64,000 nt of DNA from Devosia sp. (GCF_017744655.1 NZ_JAGIAW010000014.1:62001-126000), one strand, 5' to 3'. Shown: positions 44,240 to 54,278, counted from the first letter of the stretch. Numbers and translations are program-made. The notes: generated by a model not told the origin, from the letters alone.

Positions 44240-46162
44240 TCAGAACTTGGCGCGAGCGCCTGCGTAGAAAGTACGGCCCTGCGTGTTGTAGCCGAAAACT
44301 TCCTGGTACTTGGTGTCGAAGAGGTTATGGACGCGGCCGTAGATTTCCACCTGATCGCTGACCTGATAGTTGAGACCGGCATTGACGACTGTATAGGCGG
44401 GGAGGGTGACGGCCGTGGCCGGCCAAGTGCTGAAGTCGTCATCCATGTTGTTACCGACAAAGACGACCTCGCCGTGCAGGGTCAGCGGGATCTCTTCGAG
44501 CTTATAAGCGAGATTGACCGCAGCCGAATGCTGGGGGCGGCGGATTTCGCGCTTACCGCTGGGTTCCTGGGCATCGAGATAGGTGTAGGTCACCCCAGCC
44601 GTCAAACCGCTGACGATGTTGACGCTTGCCGACAGTTCTACACCCTGGCGCGTGCTCGTCCCCGTCTGGTTGATCACCGTACTGGGCGCCCAGCCGTCTT
44701 CCAGGATTTCGTTTTCGAGCGTCTGGTTGAAATAGGTGGCATCAACCACGACCATCCCATCCAATAGGCTTTGCTCGACGCCGACATCCCAGCCGAAACT
44801 CGTTTCGGGAACAAGGTTGGGATTGGGCGTGAAGGAGCCGGGCACCGAGCCGAACTGTTCATAGAAAGTGGGATTGGTCGAGCCTGTGCCCACAGAACCG
44901 TGCAGCTTGGTGCCGGTATTGGGAATCTGCCACGCAGCGCTGGCGCTATAGGTCGTGACATCGGCAAAATTGTCGTTGAAATCGTGCCGCAGAGCCGCCG
45001 TCAGATAGAGCTGGTCGAAATAAGTGCCACGATATTCACCGATCAGGGAATGAGTGGTGCGCTGCTTGAGTTCGAGCATGCTCGGATCGGTAATCGAGGT
45101 CGAATTCAGCCGCTGGAACGTTTCGTGCACGAGATCATAACCGAACGTAACGGTGTGTGTGCTGTCCAGAAAATCGGGCGTGTCGAAATTCCGTCCGACC
45201 TGGTACGAGGCCTTGTACCGGTCCCCGTTATAGGCGGTTGAGACAGCGTCGAACCGGTTGGTGGAAATGCGCTCCGTGGTACCGGCACTAATGCGTGCGT
45301 TCTGGAACCAGATGCCATCTTCGCTGACCCAGCCAAGGCCAAGCGAGCCGAACAGCTCGTTGACCTTGCCAGTGTCGGACGTGTCCTGCACGATGCTGCT
45401 GAAATCCTGCCAGTCGGTTTGAGCATACATGCGCCCGTAGCGCACCGTGCCGTCCAGAGTTAGCTCAGGCGTGATTTCGGCGCTGAACCGGGCATTGGCG
45501 TCGATGTGGCTCGCGCCGTCCAGTTCGCTGCCCAGCGAAGAAATGTTGAAGCCATCGGTATGACGCAAGGTGAGCGAACCGGAAGCGTTGAAATTGTCCT
45601 GACCATAAGCCAGCGAGCCGCTGGTCATCTTGGTTCCGTCGCTGCCAAATTCACCGGAGAGGCTGCCATGCAGGCCTGAATCAGCACTCGACCGGGTGAC
45701 GATATTGATGACACCGGCCATGGCATTGGCACCCCAAAAGGCGCTTTGCGGGCCACGCAGGATTTCAATGCGTTCCACATTGGCCACCTGCAGCCTGCCG
45801 AAATCGAATTCCCCGTCGGCAGTTTCGCTTACGGGCACGCCATCGATCAATACGAGGACATGGTTTCCCTCGGCGCCACGAACGCGAACCTGGGTCTTGC
45901 TGCCTACGGAGCCTGTGCGAGAAACGGCAAAACCCGGCACCTGTCGCAGAATATCGGCCACATAGGGCGTGCCCGACAACTGGATCTTGTCGCCATCGAT
46001 CACCGTATACGACCGACCGATCTCCTGCTCCTCGAACGGCGTCAGGCCGGCGGCGGTGATGCGGAGGACGTCGAGAGTAGTCTCCTGTGCCGCTGCCGGC
46101 AGGGACGTGGCAAGCATGGCGGTGAGAAGGGCAAGAGACGAAACGTGGGGCTTGAGGCGCAT
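44240..46162 (-). CDS. btuB: TonB-dependent cobalamin receptor
   Basis: A 640-residue outer-membrane receptor with a signal peptide ending PAAAQ at residue 26. The plug domain follows (SGTPYVADILRQVPGFAVSR, VRGAEGNHVLVLIDGVPV, VERIEILRGPQSAFWGANAM). The C-terminus has the TonB-receptor pattern (YGRVHNLFDTKYQEVFGYNT, ending aromatic FYAGARAKF). A cobalamin riboswitch upstream makes B12 the substrate. No ribosome site precedes the ATG; the bases before it are CCTCCTT, the complement of one. Downstream is split metH. Confidence 0.93.
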   Translation of the reverse strand: MRLKPHVSSLALLTAMLATSLPAAAQETTLDVLRITAAGLTPFEEQEIGRSYTVIDGDKIQLSGTPYVADILRQVPGFAVSRTGSVGSKTQVRVRGAEGNHVLVLIDGVPVSETADGEFDFGRLQVANVERIEILRGPQSAFWGANAMAGVINIVTRSSADSGLHGSLSGEFGSDGTKMTSGSLAYGQDNFNASGSLTLRHTDGFNISSLGSELDGASHIDANARFSAEITPELTLDGTVRYGRMYAQTDWQDFSSIVQDTSDTGKVNELFGSLGLGWVSEDGIWFQNARISAGTTERISTNRFDAVSTAYNGDRYKASYQVGRNFDTPDFLDSTHTVTFGYDLVHETFQRLNSTSITDPSMLELKQRTTHSLIGEYRGTYFDQLYLTAALRHDFNDNFADVTTYSASAAWQIPNTGTKLHGSVGTGSTNPTFYEQFGSVPGSFTPNPNLVPETSFGWDVGVEQSLLDGMVVVDATYFNQTLENEILEDGWAPSTVINQTGTSTRQGVELSASVNIVSGLTAGVTYTYLDAQEPSGKREIRRPQHSAAVNLAYKLEEIPLTLHGEVVFVGNNMDDDFSTWPATAVTLPAYTVVNAGLNYQVSDQVEIYGRVHNLFDTKYQEVFGYNTQGRTFYAGARAKF

Positions 46163-46374
46163 GAAGGAGGCTTTCTTGGGCGGGATCGCTCAGCGGGCTC
46201 CAGCGGGTGCGATTGGGCACAAACGGCTGGCGGGACGCGCGGGCTGAGAAAAACTGGAATAGTCTTGTGTATAGGCGCCGCGGTCAGCGGCCCGAAAGAA
46301 AGCGGATGCGATTTGTCTTCATCGATCTGGTCCTCTCGCCGATCCGCCCGATCAGCCTGAAATGGATTCCGTTT

Positions 46375-46545
46375 CCATGGCAGGTCTCCTGGCTTGCGGA
46401 TCAGGCCGAAACCTCGCCTTCCCAGCCAAACCGGCCAGTGGACAAAGAGGCTTCGTCTCCGCTTACAGTTGCGGGGGCAGCGTCGGACTGGGGATCGCTC
46501 CCCCACCGGCTTCCCTATTATCCCCTCGCGGGGACCATGGACGGA
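46375..46545 (-). promoter_or_regulatory. Cobalamin riboswitch
   Basis: On the minus strand the B12 box AGCCAGGAGACCTGCC lies at 46379-46394. Further conserved pieces read, 5' to 3', GGGAAGCCGGTG (46504-46515), CCCCGCAACTGTAAGCGG (about 46459-46477) and the closing GAUCCGC arm. The 466 bases between btuF and btuB hold no gene but this leader, with about 210 bases from the B12 box to the btuB start. A hairpin ATGGA/TCCAT (46362-46378) follows the box. Bound adenosylcobalamin should switch btuB off. I did not find a clear terminator. Confidence 0.93.
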
Positions 46546-46628
46546 GCGAGAATGGTGAAGACACAATTAAGAGTCAACGACATAAGGATCTCCTTATATC
46601 TGTTTCAACAGCGGCCTTCCCTCAGACA

Positions 46629-47813
46629 CTAGTCGAGCGTGATCGAGCGATTGAAGACGCGCTCGTAGCCCGGTGTCTTGTCCGGATGCAGGATGGATAT
46701 GAGGTCCATCAGCACCATATCCGGCCGCATGCTTCCCAGCTCATAGAACTGCACCCCACCATTAGGCCCCTTGAGAGCGTCCGGTATCCAAACTTGGCCT
46801 GCTTGGGCAGCCGGCAGCGCCGCCAGTCGCGGGTCTTCTGCCGCGATATCGGCGAGCGTGAAATAGTGGATCGAAGCCTGAATCCAGACCTTTGCATCCT
46901 GCGCCGCCACGATCAGCCGTTCGAGATCGCGAATTTGAAAACTGCCGGTGCTGGCGTCATCCGCAAAAACATAGCGGCCACCAGCGTCCTGGATCAGCCG
47001 GGACATGAAGGACTTCCCACCCGCAGCAAAGAAGACGCCGTTAAAAGCCTGCCCGCTCAGCACCAGCGGCCGCTCGCTTTCCGGCACGTCGGCCACCAGC
47101 GCCAAAGCCGCATCATAGTGTTCGACCACATCGGCAAAGGCCGCGTTCGCCTTGCCCTCGGCGTTGAAGAACAGACCCATGAACTTGACCCATTCGGCCC
47201 GTCCCAGCGGCGAAGTCTCCTGCCATTCGGCAAAATTGATGACCGGCACACCCGCTGCCGCCAGACGCTGCACCTCTGCCTCGCCACCGCCGCCAGCCAT
47301 GAACACATCGGGCGCCGCCGCGACAACCGCCTCGACATTGACCACGCCCGAGGTCTCGTACTCGACGACCTCGGCCTGCTGCATGTGCTCGATCAGCTCG
47401 GGCGTGGCGATAAAATCCCGCCGCGCCACTCCAGTCACGGCGTCCACCGCCTCGATGGCCACAAGCGCCGGGCTTTGCGACGTGCTGCCGGAAAAGAGCG
47501 AATGAACCGGCACGGTTATGCGCGGCGCATTGGCAAATTCTGGTCCAAGGTCCGGTTCGGGCGCCCCGCATTGCACCAGCACATAGGTTTCCCTCTGCCC
47601 GCCAGGCGTGGGGCGCTCGACCGTCACCACCTTGTAGTGGTCGAAATAGGCGACCGAAAAATTGTCTGCATAGTCGGCGCTGGATTTTACAGAGAAATAG
47701 TCGGTCCCGGGTTTGAAGTCGGTGACGCAGCCCCGGGCATCGAAGGCCGCAGAGGCCGGCAGGGTCAATGCCAGAAGGGCGACACCGGCAATGAAAAGAC
47801 GACGACTGGTCAC
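46629..47813 (-). CDS. ABC transporter substrate-binding protein, BtuF/siderophore-type
   Basis: A 394-residue periplasmic protein of the helical-backbone metal/vitamin-binding class. The start is GTG 47813, overlapping the ATPase stop (GTGA), and gives a signal peptide ending LPASAAFD. Landmarks are YVLVQCGAPEPDLG, ALVAIEAVDAVTGVAR and PDVFMAGGGGEAEVQRLAAAGVPV (about 160-190). It is longer than BtuF (about 250) and resembles predicted cobalamin or iron-chelate binders next to B12 riboswitches. The substrate is inferred from the riboswitch and btuB. Confidence 0.82.
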   Translation of the reverse strand: MTSRRLFIAGVALLALTLPASAAFDARGCVTDFKPGTDYFSVKSSADYADNFSVAYFDHYKVVTVERPTPGGQRETYVLVQCGAPEPDLGPEFANAPRITVPVHSLFSGSTSQSPALVAIEAVDAVTGVARRDFIATPELIEHMQQAEVVEYETSGVVNVEAVVAAAPDVFMAGGGGEAEVQRLAAAGVPVINFAEWQETSPLGRAEWVKFMGLFFNAEGKANAAFADVVEHYDAALALVADVPESERPLVLSGQAFNGVFFAAGGKSFMSRLIQDAGGRYVFADDASTGSFQIRDLERLIVAAQDAKVWIQASIHYFTLADIAAEDPRLAALPAAQAGQVWIPDALKGPNGGVQFYELGSMRPDMVLMDLISILHPDKTPGYERVFNRSITLD

Positions 47814-48835
47814 TGTTGAGCTTCCATTGCGATTACGCCGGTTTCCTCGCGCACGAAACGCGCAAGTTCGGCAAAGCGAGTGCCGCTACCATTGCCCGCC
47901 CGACCCCGTGCGTGCCAGCCGGAGGCGTCAATGGCGACCACCACAAGGGCGCCTTCGGGCGAATGGGCGATTTCAAAACCCTCGCGCTCCAGCACGGTCC
48001 GAGCCATGCTGACGCCTTCGCCTGTGCCGCCGACAAAAGCCTTGCCGTATGGATGCTCACGAATTTTGAACGTACGGTCGCCAGCGGAAAAGGCAATATT
48101 GGGGCCCGAAAAAGCGGCACTGATACTGCCATCGGCAAGCAGATCTTCGGGCGCGCCGATATGCATCCGCCCTGCCCCATCGATCAGCCAGATCGTATCG
48201 GCCATGCGCAGAGACAGGTCGAGATCATGGCTCGAGAGAACAACCGCAACATTCCGCTCCCGCGCCAGCCGCCGCAAGGTAGCGACAATTTCGACGCGCG
48301 CCGATACGTCAAGGAACGCCGCAGGCTCATCGAGCAACAGCACGGCGGGCCGCTGGGCCAGCGCGCGGGCGATCATGATGCGCTGGCGTTCGCCATCTGA
48401 AAGCTCGTTGATCTCGCGATGCGCCAGGTGCTCCGCACCGACGGCAATGACCGCGTCGCGGACGATCGCGCGATCCTCATCGGAAAGAAGCCCCGACCAG
48501 CCAACATGCGGGTAACGCCCCAGCTCGACCAGCTTGAAAGCCGGCATGGAACCGACCGCAACGCGCTCGGTGAGCACGACAGCGACACTGCGGGCAAGGT
48601 CATATTGCGACATGCGGGTGATGTCGGCACCATTGATCGCTACCGACCCGCCCAGCGCCGGCTCCATCCCGGCCAGTGTCCGCATCAGGGTGGATTTGCC
48701 GATACCATTGACGCCGAGGAGGCAAACGAGTTCGCCCGGAGAGACCTGCACATTGATGTTGCGCAAGACGGTCCGGGATTTGCCGTGGCTGCGATAGCCA
48801 ACGGCAAGATCATGGGTTTGAAGAGAAGCACTCAT
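47810..48835 (-). CDS. ABC transporter ATP-binding protein, BtuD/FecE-type
   Basis: A 341-residue ATPase. Walker A is GVNGIGKSTLMRTLAGM, the signature is LSDGERQRIMIARAL, and Walker B is VLLLDEPAAFLDVSARVE. The ABC domain ends near residue 250, and an extra C-terminal part of about 85 residues follows (GEGVSMARTVLEREGFEIAH to VIAMEAQQ), absent from E. coli BtuD (249). It overlaps both neighbours by four bases. Confidence 0.88.
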   Translation of the reverse strand: MSASLQTHDLAVGYRSHGKSRTVLRNINVQVSPGELVCLLGVNGIGKSTLMRTLAGMEPALGGSVAINGADITRMSQYDLARSVAVVLTERVAVGSMPAFKLVELGRYPHVGWSGLLSDEDRAIVRDAVIAVGAEHLAHREINELSDGERQRIMIARALAQRPAVLLLDEPAAFLDVSARVEIVATLRRLARERNVAVVLSSHDLDLSLRMADTIWLIDGAGRMHIGAPEDLLADGSISAAFSGPNIAFSAGDRTFKIREHPYGKAFVGGTGEGVSMARTVLEREGFEIAHSPEGALVVVAIDASGWHARGRAGNGSGTRFAELARFVREETGVIAMEAQQ

Positions 48836-49944
48836 CCCGCAAAAACCCCGTTTCGCGACCGCAGGATGACAAACACAACCACCGGGGCGCCAATCAGCGC
48901 CGTGACCGCATTGAGTGGCAGCACGCCAAGATTGGTCGGGAGAAGCGAAACAAGCTGTGCCAGAAGCGCCGTGAGCGCACCAAGCAGGATCGTCGCCGGC
49001 ACGAGCACACGATGGTCCGACGATTTGAGCATGGCCCGCGCCATATGCGGCACCGCCACGCCGAGAAAGCCGATAGGCCCACAAAAGGCCGTCACGACGC
49101 CGGCGAGCATGGACGCCGCCGCCATGGTCACGAGCCGCATCGCCCGGGTATTAAGACCCATGGAGCGCGCATAGTTTTCGCCCAGCAGCAGCGCATTAAG
49201 CGGCTTGATGCTGACACAAGCGACCACGAGGCCCAGCATCGCCACAGGCGCCAGCACCTGCAACTCGGTCCAGGTCACCGCACTGAATGAGCCAAACCCC
49301 CAGGCGATCCAGCGCTCGAGCTGGTCCGGCCGCGCCCCCGCCACGAGCAAGGTGACAAAGGCCGAGACGGCATAGCCCGTCATCAATCCGAAGATCAGCA
49401 CGGTGGATGGATTTTGCAGTCGCACGGAAATCGCCAGCACCGGCACCAGCACCAGGAGGCCGCCCAACGTGGCCGCCCCGACAATGGCAAAGCCGCCGCC
49501 AAGACCCATGCCGCTCGACAGAAACGCCCCTATGGTGCTGCCCGAGGCAAGAACAACCAGCGCCACGCCCAGGCTCGCGCCCGAAGTGATGCCAAGCACG
49601 AAAGGATCCGCCAGCGGATTGCGCATCAGTGTCTGCATCTGGAGGCCCGCAACGCTGAGCGCCGCCCCGGCGAGGCATGCCGTTATGGCGCGCGGCAGAC
49701 GAATGGACAGCACAATGTCAAAATCCGGATTGCCATTGGCAAGCTGGCCGCTCAAAGCGCCGATCACCGATTGCAGCGGGATTGCCGTCGACCCCAGGCA
49801 AATCGCGGCGACAAAAGCCACAAGAAGCAAGAAGAGGGCAAGAGCGAGCACCAAGGTGTGGCGGGTCCGCATCGACGCCGCCATGGCCGGAATGTCCAGG
49901 TCGTAATTGCCGCTCCCGCGCTGCTCTTGGTGATTGAATGCCAT
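48832..49944 (-). CDS. ABC transporter permease, BtuC/FecD-type
   Basis: A permease of about 370 residues with some nine to ten helices. FecCD family motifs are SIRLPRAITACLAGAALSVA (about 80-100), MRNPLADPFVLGITSGASLG and FCGPIGFLGVAVPHMARAM. The start is uncertain: ATG 49944 is used, with ATG 49971 and ATG 49884 as alternatives, none with a strong ribosome site. It is the first gene of the importer operon. The leader region 49945-50057 shows no second cobalamin riboswitch. Confidence 0.88.
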   Translation of the reverse strand: MAFNHQEQRGSGNYDLDIPAMAASMRTRHTLVLALALFLLLVAFVAAICLGSTAIPLQSVIGALSGQLANGNPDFDIVLSIRLPRAITACLAGAALSVAGLQMQTLMRNPLADPFVLGITSGASLGVALVVLASGSTIGAFLSSGMGLGGGFAIVGAATLGGLLVLVPVLAISVRLQNPSTVLIFGLMTGYAVSAFVTLLVAGARPDQLERWIAWGFGSFSAVTWTELQVLAPVAMLGLVVACVSIKPLNALLLGENYARSMGLNTRAMRLVTMAAASMLAGVVTAFCGPIGFLGVAVPHMARAMLKSSDHRVLVPATILLGALTALLAQLVSLLPTNLGVLPLNAVTALIGAPVVVFVILRSRNGVFAG

Positions 49945-50057
49945 CAGAAAACCGCTGGGCCAGATCGACATGATCGTCTGTTGGTAAGGCCAAAAGCGCA
50001 ATCTTGCGATGCGCGAAAAGCGATTATCGCGAATTTCTGTGAGAAGCGCGCCTCAAG

Positions 50058-52124
50058 TCAGGCTGATACCAGCGCCTCCGTCTGGGATACGGACCGCAGT
50101 TTCAGTTCCTCCGAGCGCAGGCACGCATCTAGGTGATTCCCCTCCCCGCGCAACTCAGGCACATTCACCCGGCAGGCGTCGGTGACGTAGCGGCAGCGAT
50201 CGGCAAAGGCACAGCCCGCGAGGGGCTTTGCCGCATCCGGCACATGCCCCGTCAGCCGGATACGCGCCCCTGTCTTGCGCGCCCCGCGGCCAGGAATGGC
50301 CGCCAGCAAGGCCTCGGTATAGGGGTGTCGCGGATTGCGGAAAATCTGGTCGGTCTCGCCCAGTTCCACGATCCGCCCGGCATACATCACCGCCACCCGG
50401 TCGCTGATATTGGCAATGACGCCGAGGTCGTGGCTGACAAAGACATAGGTCAGCCCCAGTTCGGCCTGCAGCTCCTTCATCATGTTGATGATCTGGGTCT
50501 GCACCGAAACGTCGAGCGCCGACACCGCCTCATCGGCGATCACCAGCTTCGGGTCGGAGGCCAGCGCCCGCGCTATGGCGATGCGCTGGCGCTGCCCGCC
50601 GGAAAAGGCATGCGGGTAGCGCTCGGCATAGTCGGGGCTGAGGCCGACGCGAGCGAGCAGGCCTTGCACCTTCTCCTCGATCTCGGCCGCCGAGTGATTG
50701 CCATTGACCTGCAGCACTTCCCCGATGATGTCGCGTACCCGCATACGCGGATTGAGCGAACCGGTCGGATCCTGAAACACCATGCGGATATCTGTCCGCA
50801 ATTGCTTCGCTTCGGCGCCCTTGGCCGCCCGCACATCGATATCGGCAAATTGCACCTCGCCGCTATCGGCACGATGCAGACCGACAAGCGTCTGCCCCAA
50901 GGTCGACTTGCCGCAACCGCTCTCGCCGACGAGACCCAAGGTTTCCCCCGGAAACACATCGAGCGAAATGTCATTGACCGCCCGCACCGCTCCGACCTGA
51001 CGCTGGAAGAACCCGGCGCGAATGGCAAAATGCTTGTGCAAGTTCCTGACGCTCAGCAGCGGTTTTCCTACCGCCTTTTTCGCCACAGCGACCGGCGCTC
51101 CCACATCGACGACTTTGCTCACCCGCGAAAACTTGTGCGCCTGCGGTCCATAGGCATGACAGGCGACCATATGGTTCGCACCGAGATCGGTCTCGAGCAC
51201 CGCAACATGCCCGCACATGTCTTTCCGCGCCCATTCGCAACGCGGATGGAACGAGCATCCGGCCGGCCGCAAGGCTGGCGGCGGGACCATGCCGGGAATG
51301 GCTTTCAGCGGCGCCTTGAAGTCTCCATCGAGCCGCGGCATCGAGGCGAGCAGCCCCTTGGTATAGGGATGCTTGGGGTTCTCCAGCAGCTCCCTGACCG
51401 GCGCCCGCTCGACAATCTTGCCCAGATACATCACCGCCACTTCGTCGGCGATTTCGGCAACGACCCCGAGATCATGGGTGATGAACAACACCCCCATGCC
51501 CGTCTCGCGCTGCAACTCGCCGAGAAGATCCAGGATATTGGCCTGCGTCGTCACATCCAGCGCCGTCGTCGGCTCGTCGGCAATGAGCAGCCGCGGTTTG
51601 TTGATCAGCGCCATGGCGATCATCGCCCGCTGCCGCTGCCCGCCCGAAAGCTGGAACGTATAGGAGTCGTACCGCCGCGCCGGGTCGGGCATGCCGACCT
51701 CTTCGAGCATTTTTATGCCCTCGGCCCGCGCGTCCTTCTCGCTGATTTTGCGATGCAGCATCAGCGCTTCGCTGATCTGGTTGCCGATGGTGTAGAGCGG
51801 CGACAGGAAGCTCATCGGCTCCTGGTGGATCATGGCGATATCGCCGCCACGAACCTGTCGCATGAGCGGACTGGTCGGCTTGGTCTTGGCAATATCGAGC
51901 ACCGAACCGTCGGTTTGCCTGAGATTGATCGAGCCGCCCGACACCCTGCCAGGATGATCGATTACCTGCAGGATGGATTTGGCCGTCACCGACTTGCCGC
52001 AGCCGCTTTCGCCCACGAGGCACAGTGTCTTGCCAGCCGGAATATCGAGATCGAGCCCCTGCACCACATCGACGGCTCCGGCAAAGGTGATGCGCAGCCC
52101 GCGGATTTCAACGAGATTTTCCAT
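50058..52124 (-). CDS. Fused oligopeptide-type ABC transporter ATPase (two domains)
   Basis: A 688-residue protein with tandem Opp/Dpp-type ATPases. Domain 1: [35 protein letters not shown], then the oligo-HPY part with cysteines (CSFHPRCEWARKDMCGHV). Domain 2: [35 protein letters not shown], and a second cysteine-rich end (GCAFADRCRYVTDACR). Start 52124 begins MENLVEIRG at the fold. In the second Walker B the usual ADEP reads ADEA. It powers the second peptide-type importer. Confidence 0.92.
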   Translation of the reverse strand: MENLVEIRGLRITFAGAVDVVQGLDLDIPAGKTLCLVGESGCGKSVTAKSILQVIDHPGRVSGGSINLRQTDGSVLDIAKTKPTSPLMRQVRGGDIAMIHQEPMSFLSPLYTIGNQISEALMLHRKISEKDARAEGIKMLEEVGMPDPARRYDSYTFQLSGGQRQRAMIAMALINKPRLLIADEPTTALDVTTQANILDLLGELQRETGMGVLFITHDLGVVAEIADEVAVMYLGKIVERAPVRELLENPKHPYTKGLLASMPRLDGDFKAPLKAIPGMVPPPALRPAGCSFHPRCEWARKDMCGHVAVLETDLGANHMVACHAYGPQAHKFSRVSKVVDVGAPVAVAKKAVGKPLLSVRNLHKHFAIRAGFFQRQVGAVRAVNDISLDVFPGETLGLVGESGCGKSTLGQTLVGLHRADSGEVQFADIDVRAAKGAEAKQLRTDIRMVFQDPTGSLNPRMRVRDIIGEVLQVNGNHSAAEIEEKVQGLLARVGLSPDYAERYPHAFSGGQRQRIAIARALASDPKLVIADEAVSALDVSVQTQIINMMKELQAELGLTYVFVSHDLGVIANISDRVAVMYAGRIVELGETDQIFRNPRHPYTEALLAAIPGRGARKTGARIRLTGHVPDAAKPLAGCAFADRCRYVTDACRVNVPELRGEGNHLDACLRSEELKLRSVSQTEALVSA

Positions 52125-52128
52125 GGTC

Positions 52129-53274
52129 TTAGTCCGCATAGGGGTCGGCGGCGTCACGAAGCCCATCGCCGAGGAAATTGAGCGCCAGCACCGCGATCAC
52201 CACCGCCACGCCAGGCAGCAGCAGCCAGGGTGCAGAGGCGATGGTGCGCACATTCTGCGCCTCCTGCAGCAGCACGCCCCAGCTCACGATGGGCGTGCGC
52301 AGGCCAATCCCGAGATAGCTGAGGGCCGTCTCAGCCAGGATCATGCCGGGAATGGCCAGCGACACGGTCGCGATGATGTGGCTCAGAAAGCTCGGCAGCA
52401 TATGCCGGAAAATGATGCGCACCGGCCCGCAGCCATCGAGTCGCGCGGCTTTGACAAAATCCTCGTTGCGCATGGCGAGGAACCGCCCGCGCACCACACG
52501 CGCCAGGCTCGTCCAGCCTAGTACCGAGAGGATGATGGTGATGAAAAAATAGACCTGCAAAGGCGGAATATCGCGCGGAATAGCCGCCGCGAGCCCGATC
52601 CAGAGCGGGATGGCAGGCACCGACTGCACGAATTCGATGAGCCGCTGGATGACATTGTCGACCACGCCACCGAAGAGCCCCGAAACCCCGCCGATCAGAA
52701 TGCCCAGCACCAGGCTCGCCGCAACGCCCAGCAAGCCAATGGTCATGGAAATGCGCGCGCCATAGATCGTGCGGCTCAGGATATCGCGCCCCAACCGATC
52801 GGCACCGAAGATGTAAAAAGGCTGTCCCACCTCGACCGGCCCGAACAGATGCCGGGCAGCCGGAATGAAACCAAAGAGCTTGTAGGGCTCGCCGACGACA
52901 AAAAAGCCGATATCGATGATCGATTCCGGATCGGCGGTAAAAATGCGGCGGCCTGAATTGTAGTCGACGACAGTCTTGTACGCGTTGACATGCGGGCGGA
53001 ACTGCCAGCCGTCCTCGGTTGAAACGCCCAAATGCACTTGTTGCGGCGGCGCGTAGGCATAGGCCGGATTATAGGCTTCGAGCGTCACTGGCGCGAGAAA
53101 GTCGGGAATGGCGGCAACGACATAGGCGAGTAGCACGATGATGCCGCCAAGCACGCCCAGCCTGTGACGCAGAAACTTGCGCCAGACCAGGGCCCAATGC
53201 CCCTCAAAGCCCTGTCCCCGGCGTTTTTCCTGCGCCGGTGACACCATGCCGCTGGTTTCGTCAAACGTGGTCAT
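52129..53274 (-). CDS. ABC transporter permease, DppC type
   Basis: A 381-residue permease of the same architecture as the one at 31458, with the long periplasmic loop (NPAYAYAPPQQVHLGVSTED). The coupling loop reads AARLDGCGPVRIIFRHMLP and the C-terminus NFLGDGLRDAADPYAD. GAGGG is eight bases before ATG 53274; GTG 53289, overlapping the previous stop, is an alternative start. Confidence 0.92.
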   Translation of the reverse strand: MTTFDETSGMVSPAQEKRRGQGFEGHWALVWRKFLRHRLGVLGGIIVLLAYVVAAIPDFLAPVTLEAYNPAYAYAPPQQVHLGVSTEDGWQFRPHVNAYKTVVDYNSGRRIFTADPESIIDIGFFVVGEPYKLFGFIPAARHLFGPVEVGQPFYIFGADRLGRDILSRTIYGARISMTIGLLGVAASLVLGILIGGVSGLFGGVVDNVIQRLIEFVQSVPAIPLWIGLAAAIPRDIPPLQVYFFITIILSVLGWTSLARVVRGRFLAMRNEDFVKAARLDGCGPVRIIFRHMLPSFLSHIIATVSLAIPGMILAETALSYLGIGLRTPIVSWGVLLQEAQNVRTIASAPWLLLPGVAVVIAVLALNFLGDGLRDAADPYAD

Positions 53275-53285
53275 GATGCCAGCCC

Positions 53286-54278
53286 TCACCCCTGCTGATA
53301 ACGAATGCGCGGATCGAGCCAGGCGAGCAGCAGGTCGCTCAGCAGCGTCCCCACCACCACCAGCACGCTCAGCATCAGGATGAAGCTGGCGGCCATGTAC
53401 ATGTCCTGCTCCATCAGGGCCTTGATCAGCAGCGGCCCCGTGGTCTGCAGGCCCATGACGATTGCCACGATGGTGCCGCCCGAAACGATGTCGACGAAAA
53501 TGTCGTTCTGCCCGGAAACGAAGGGGTTCATTGCGTGGCGCACCGGATATTTCATGAGGAGGGCAAACTCGCCCTTGCCCTTGGCGCGGGCCGCCGTGAC
53601 ATAGGGCTTGTGCAATTCGTCGATGAGGTTGGCCCGGATCACGCGGATGACGCTGGCCGTGCCTGACGTGCCCAGTACCACCATGGGCAACCAGAGATGG
53701 GCCATGAGATCAGTGAACTTGCCCCAGCCCCAGGGCGCCTCGATATATTCGGGCGAAAAGAGTCCGCCCACATCCTGCCCAAACCAGGCGAAGGCGACAT
53801 ACATCAGCGCCAGCGCCAGCAGGAAATTGGGCACGGCCAGCCCGAGAAATCCCAGAAAGGTGAAAATATAGTCCCCGACCGAATAGCGGCGCACCGCCGA
53901 ATAGATGCCGATGGGAATGGCGACGACCCAGACGAAGAGGAGGCTCGCCAGCGACAGCACCACGGTCAGCCCAAGGCGCGGCCAGATGACTTCCTTGACA
54001 GGCAGGTTCCAGCCGAAGGAATAGCCAAAATCCCCGCGCAGCACGACGCCGGTGATCCAGCTCCAATATTGCACGAGAAGCGGCTGATCGAGCCCATAGG
54101 CCCGGCGCATGGCCTCGATTTCCGCGAGCGGCATGATATCGCCCTTCTTGGCCGCTTCCTCGGCGAGCCGGTCGACGAAATCGCCGGGCGGTACGGCGAT
54201 GACGAGAAACGATATGAGCGAAACCGCAATGAGCGCTGGGATCACATAGATGATGCGGCGCAGAATGAATGAGCCCAT
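53286..54278 (-). CDS. ABC transporter permease, DppB type
   Basis: A 330-residue permease. Motifs are VIAVPPGDFVDRLAEEAAKK, YGLDQPLLVQYWSWITGV and AARAKGKGEFALLMKYPVRH. It forms the channel with the DppC-type protein. The 209 bases between it and the binding-protein gene contain a palindromic repeat (54332-54353). Confidence 0.92.
   Translation of the reverse strand: MGSFILRRIIYVIPALIAVSLISFLVIAVPPGDFVDRLAEEAAKKGDIMPLAEIEAMRRAYGLDQPLLVQYWSWITGVVLRGDFGYSFGWNLPVKEVIWPRLGLTVVLSLASLLFVWVVAIPIGIYSAVRRYSVGDYIFTFLGFLGLAVPNFLLALALMYVAFAWFGQDVGGLFSPEYIEAPWGWGKFTDLMAHLWLPMVVLGTSGTASVIRVIRANLIDELHKPYVTAARAKGKGEFALLMKYPVRHAMNPFVSGQNDIFVDIVSGGTIVAIVMGLQTTGPLLIKALMEQDMYMAASFILMLSVLVVVGTLLSDLLLAWLDPRIRYQQG

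Noticed and set aside
46362..47819. 485-codon plus-strand frame and other short frames over the riboswitch
   Set aside because: The region is explained by the cobalamin riboswitch and the minus-strand binding-protein gene.
50133..52181. 682-codon plus-strand frame
   Set aside because: Antisense to the double ATPase gene with all ABC motifs on the minus strand.
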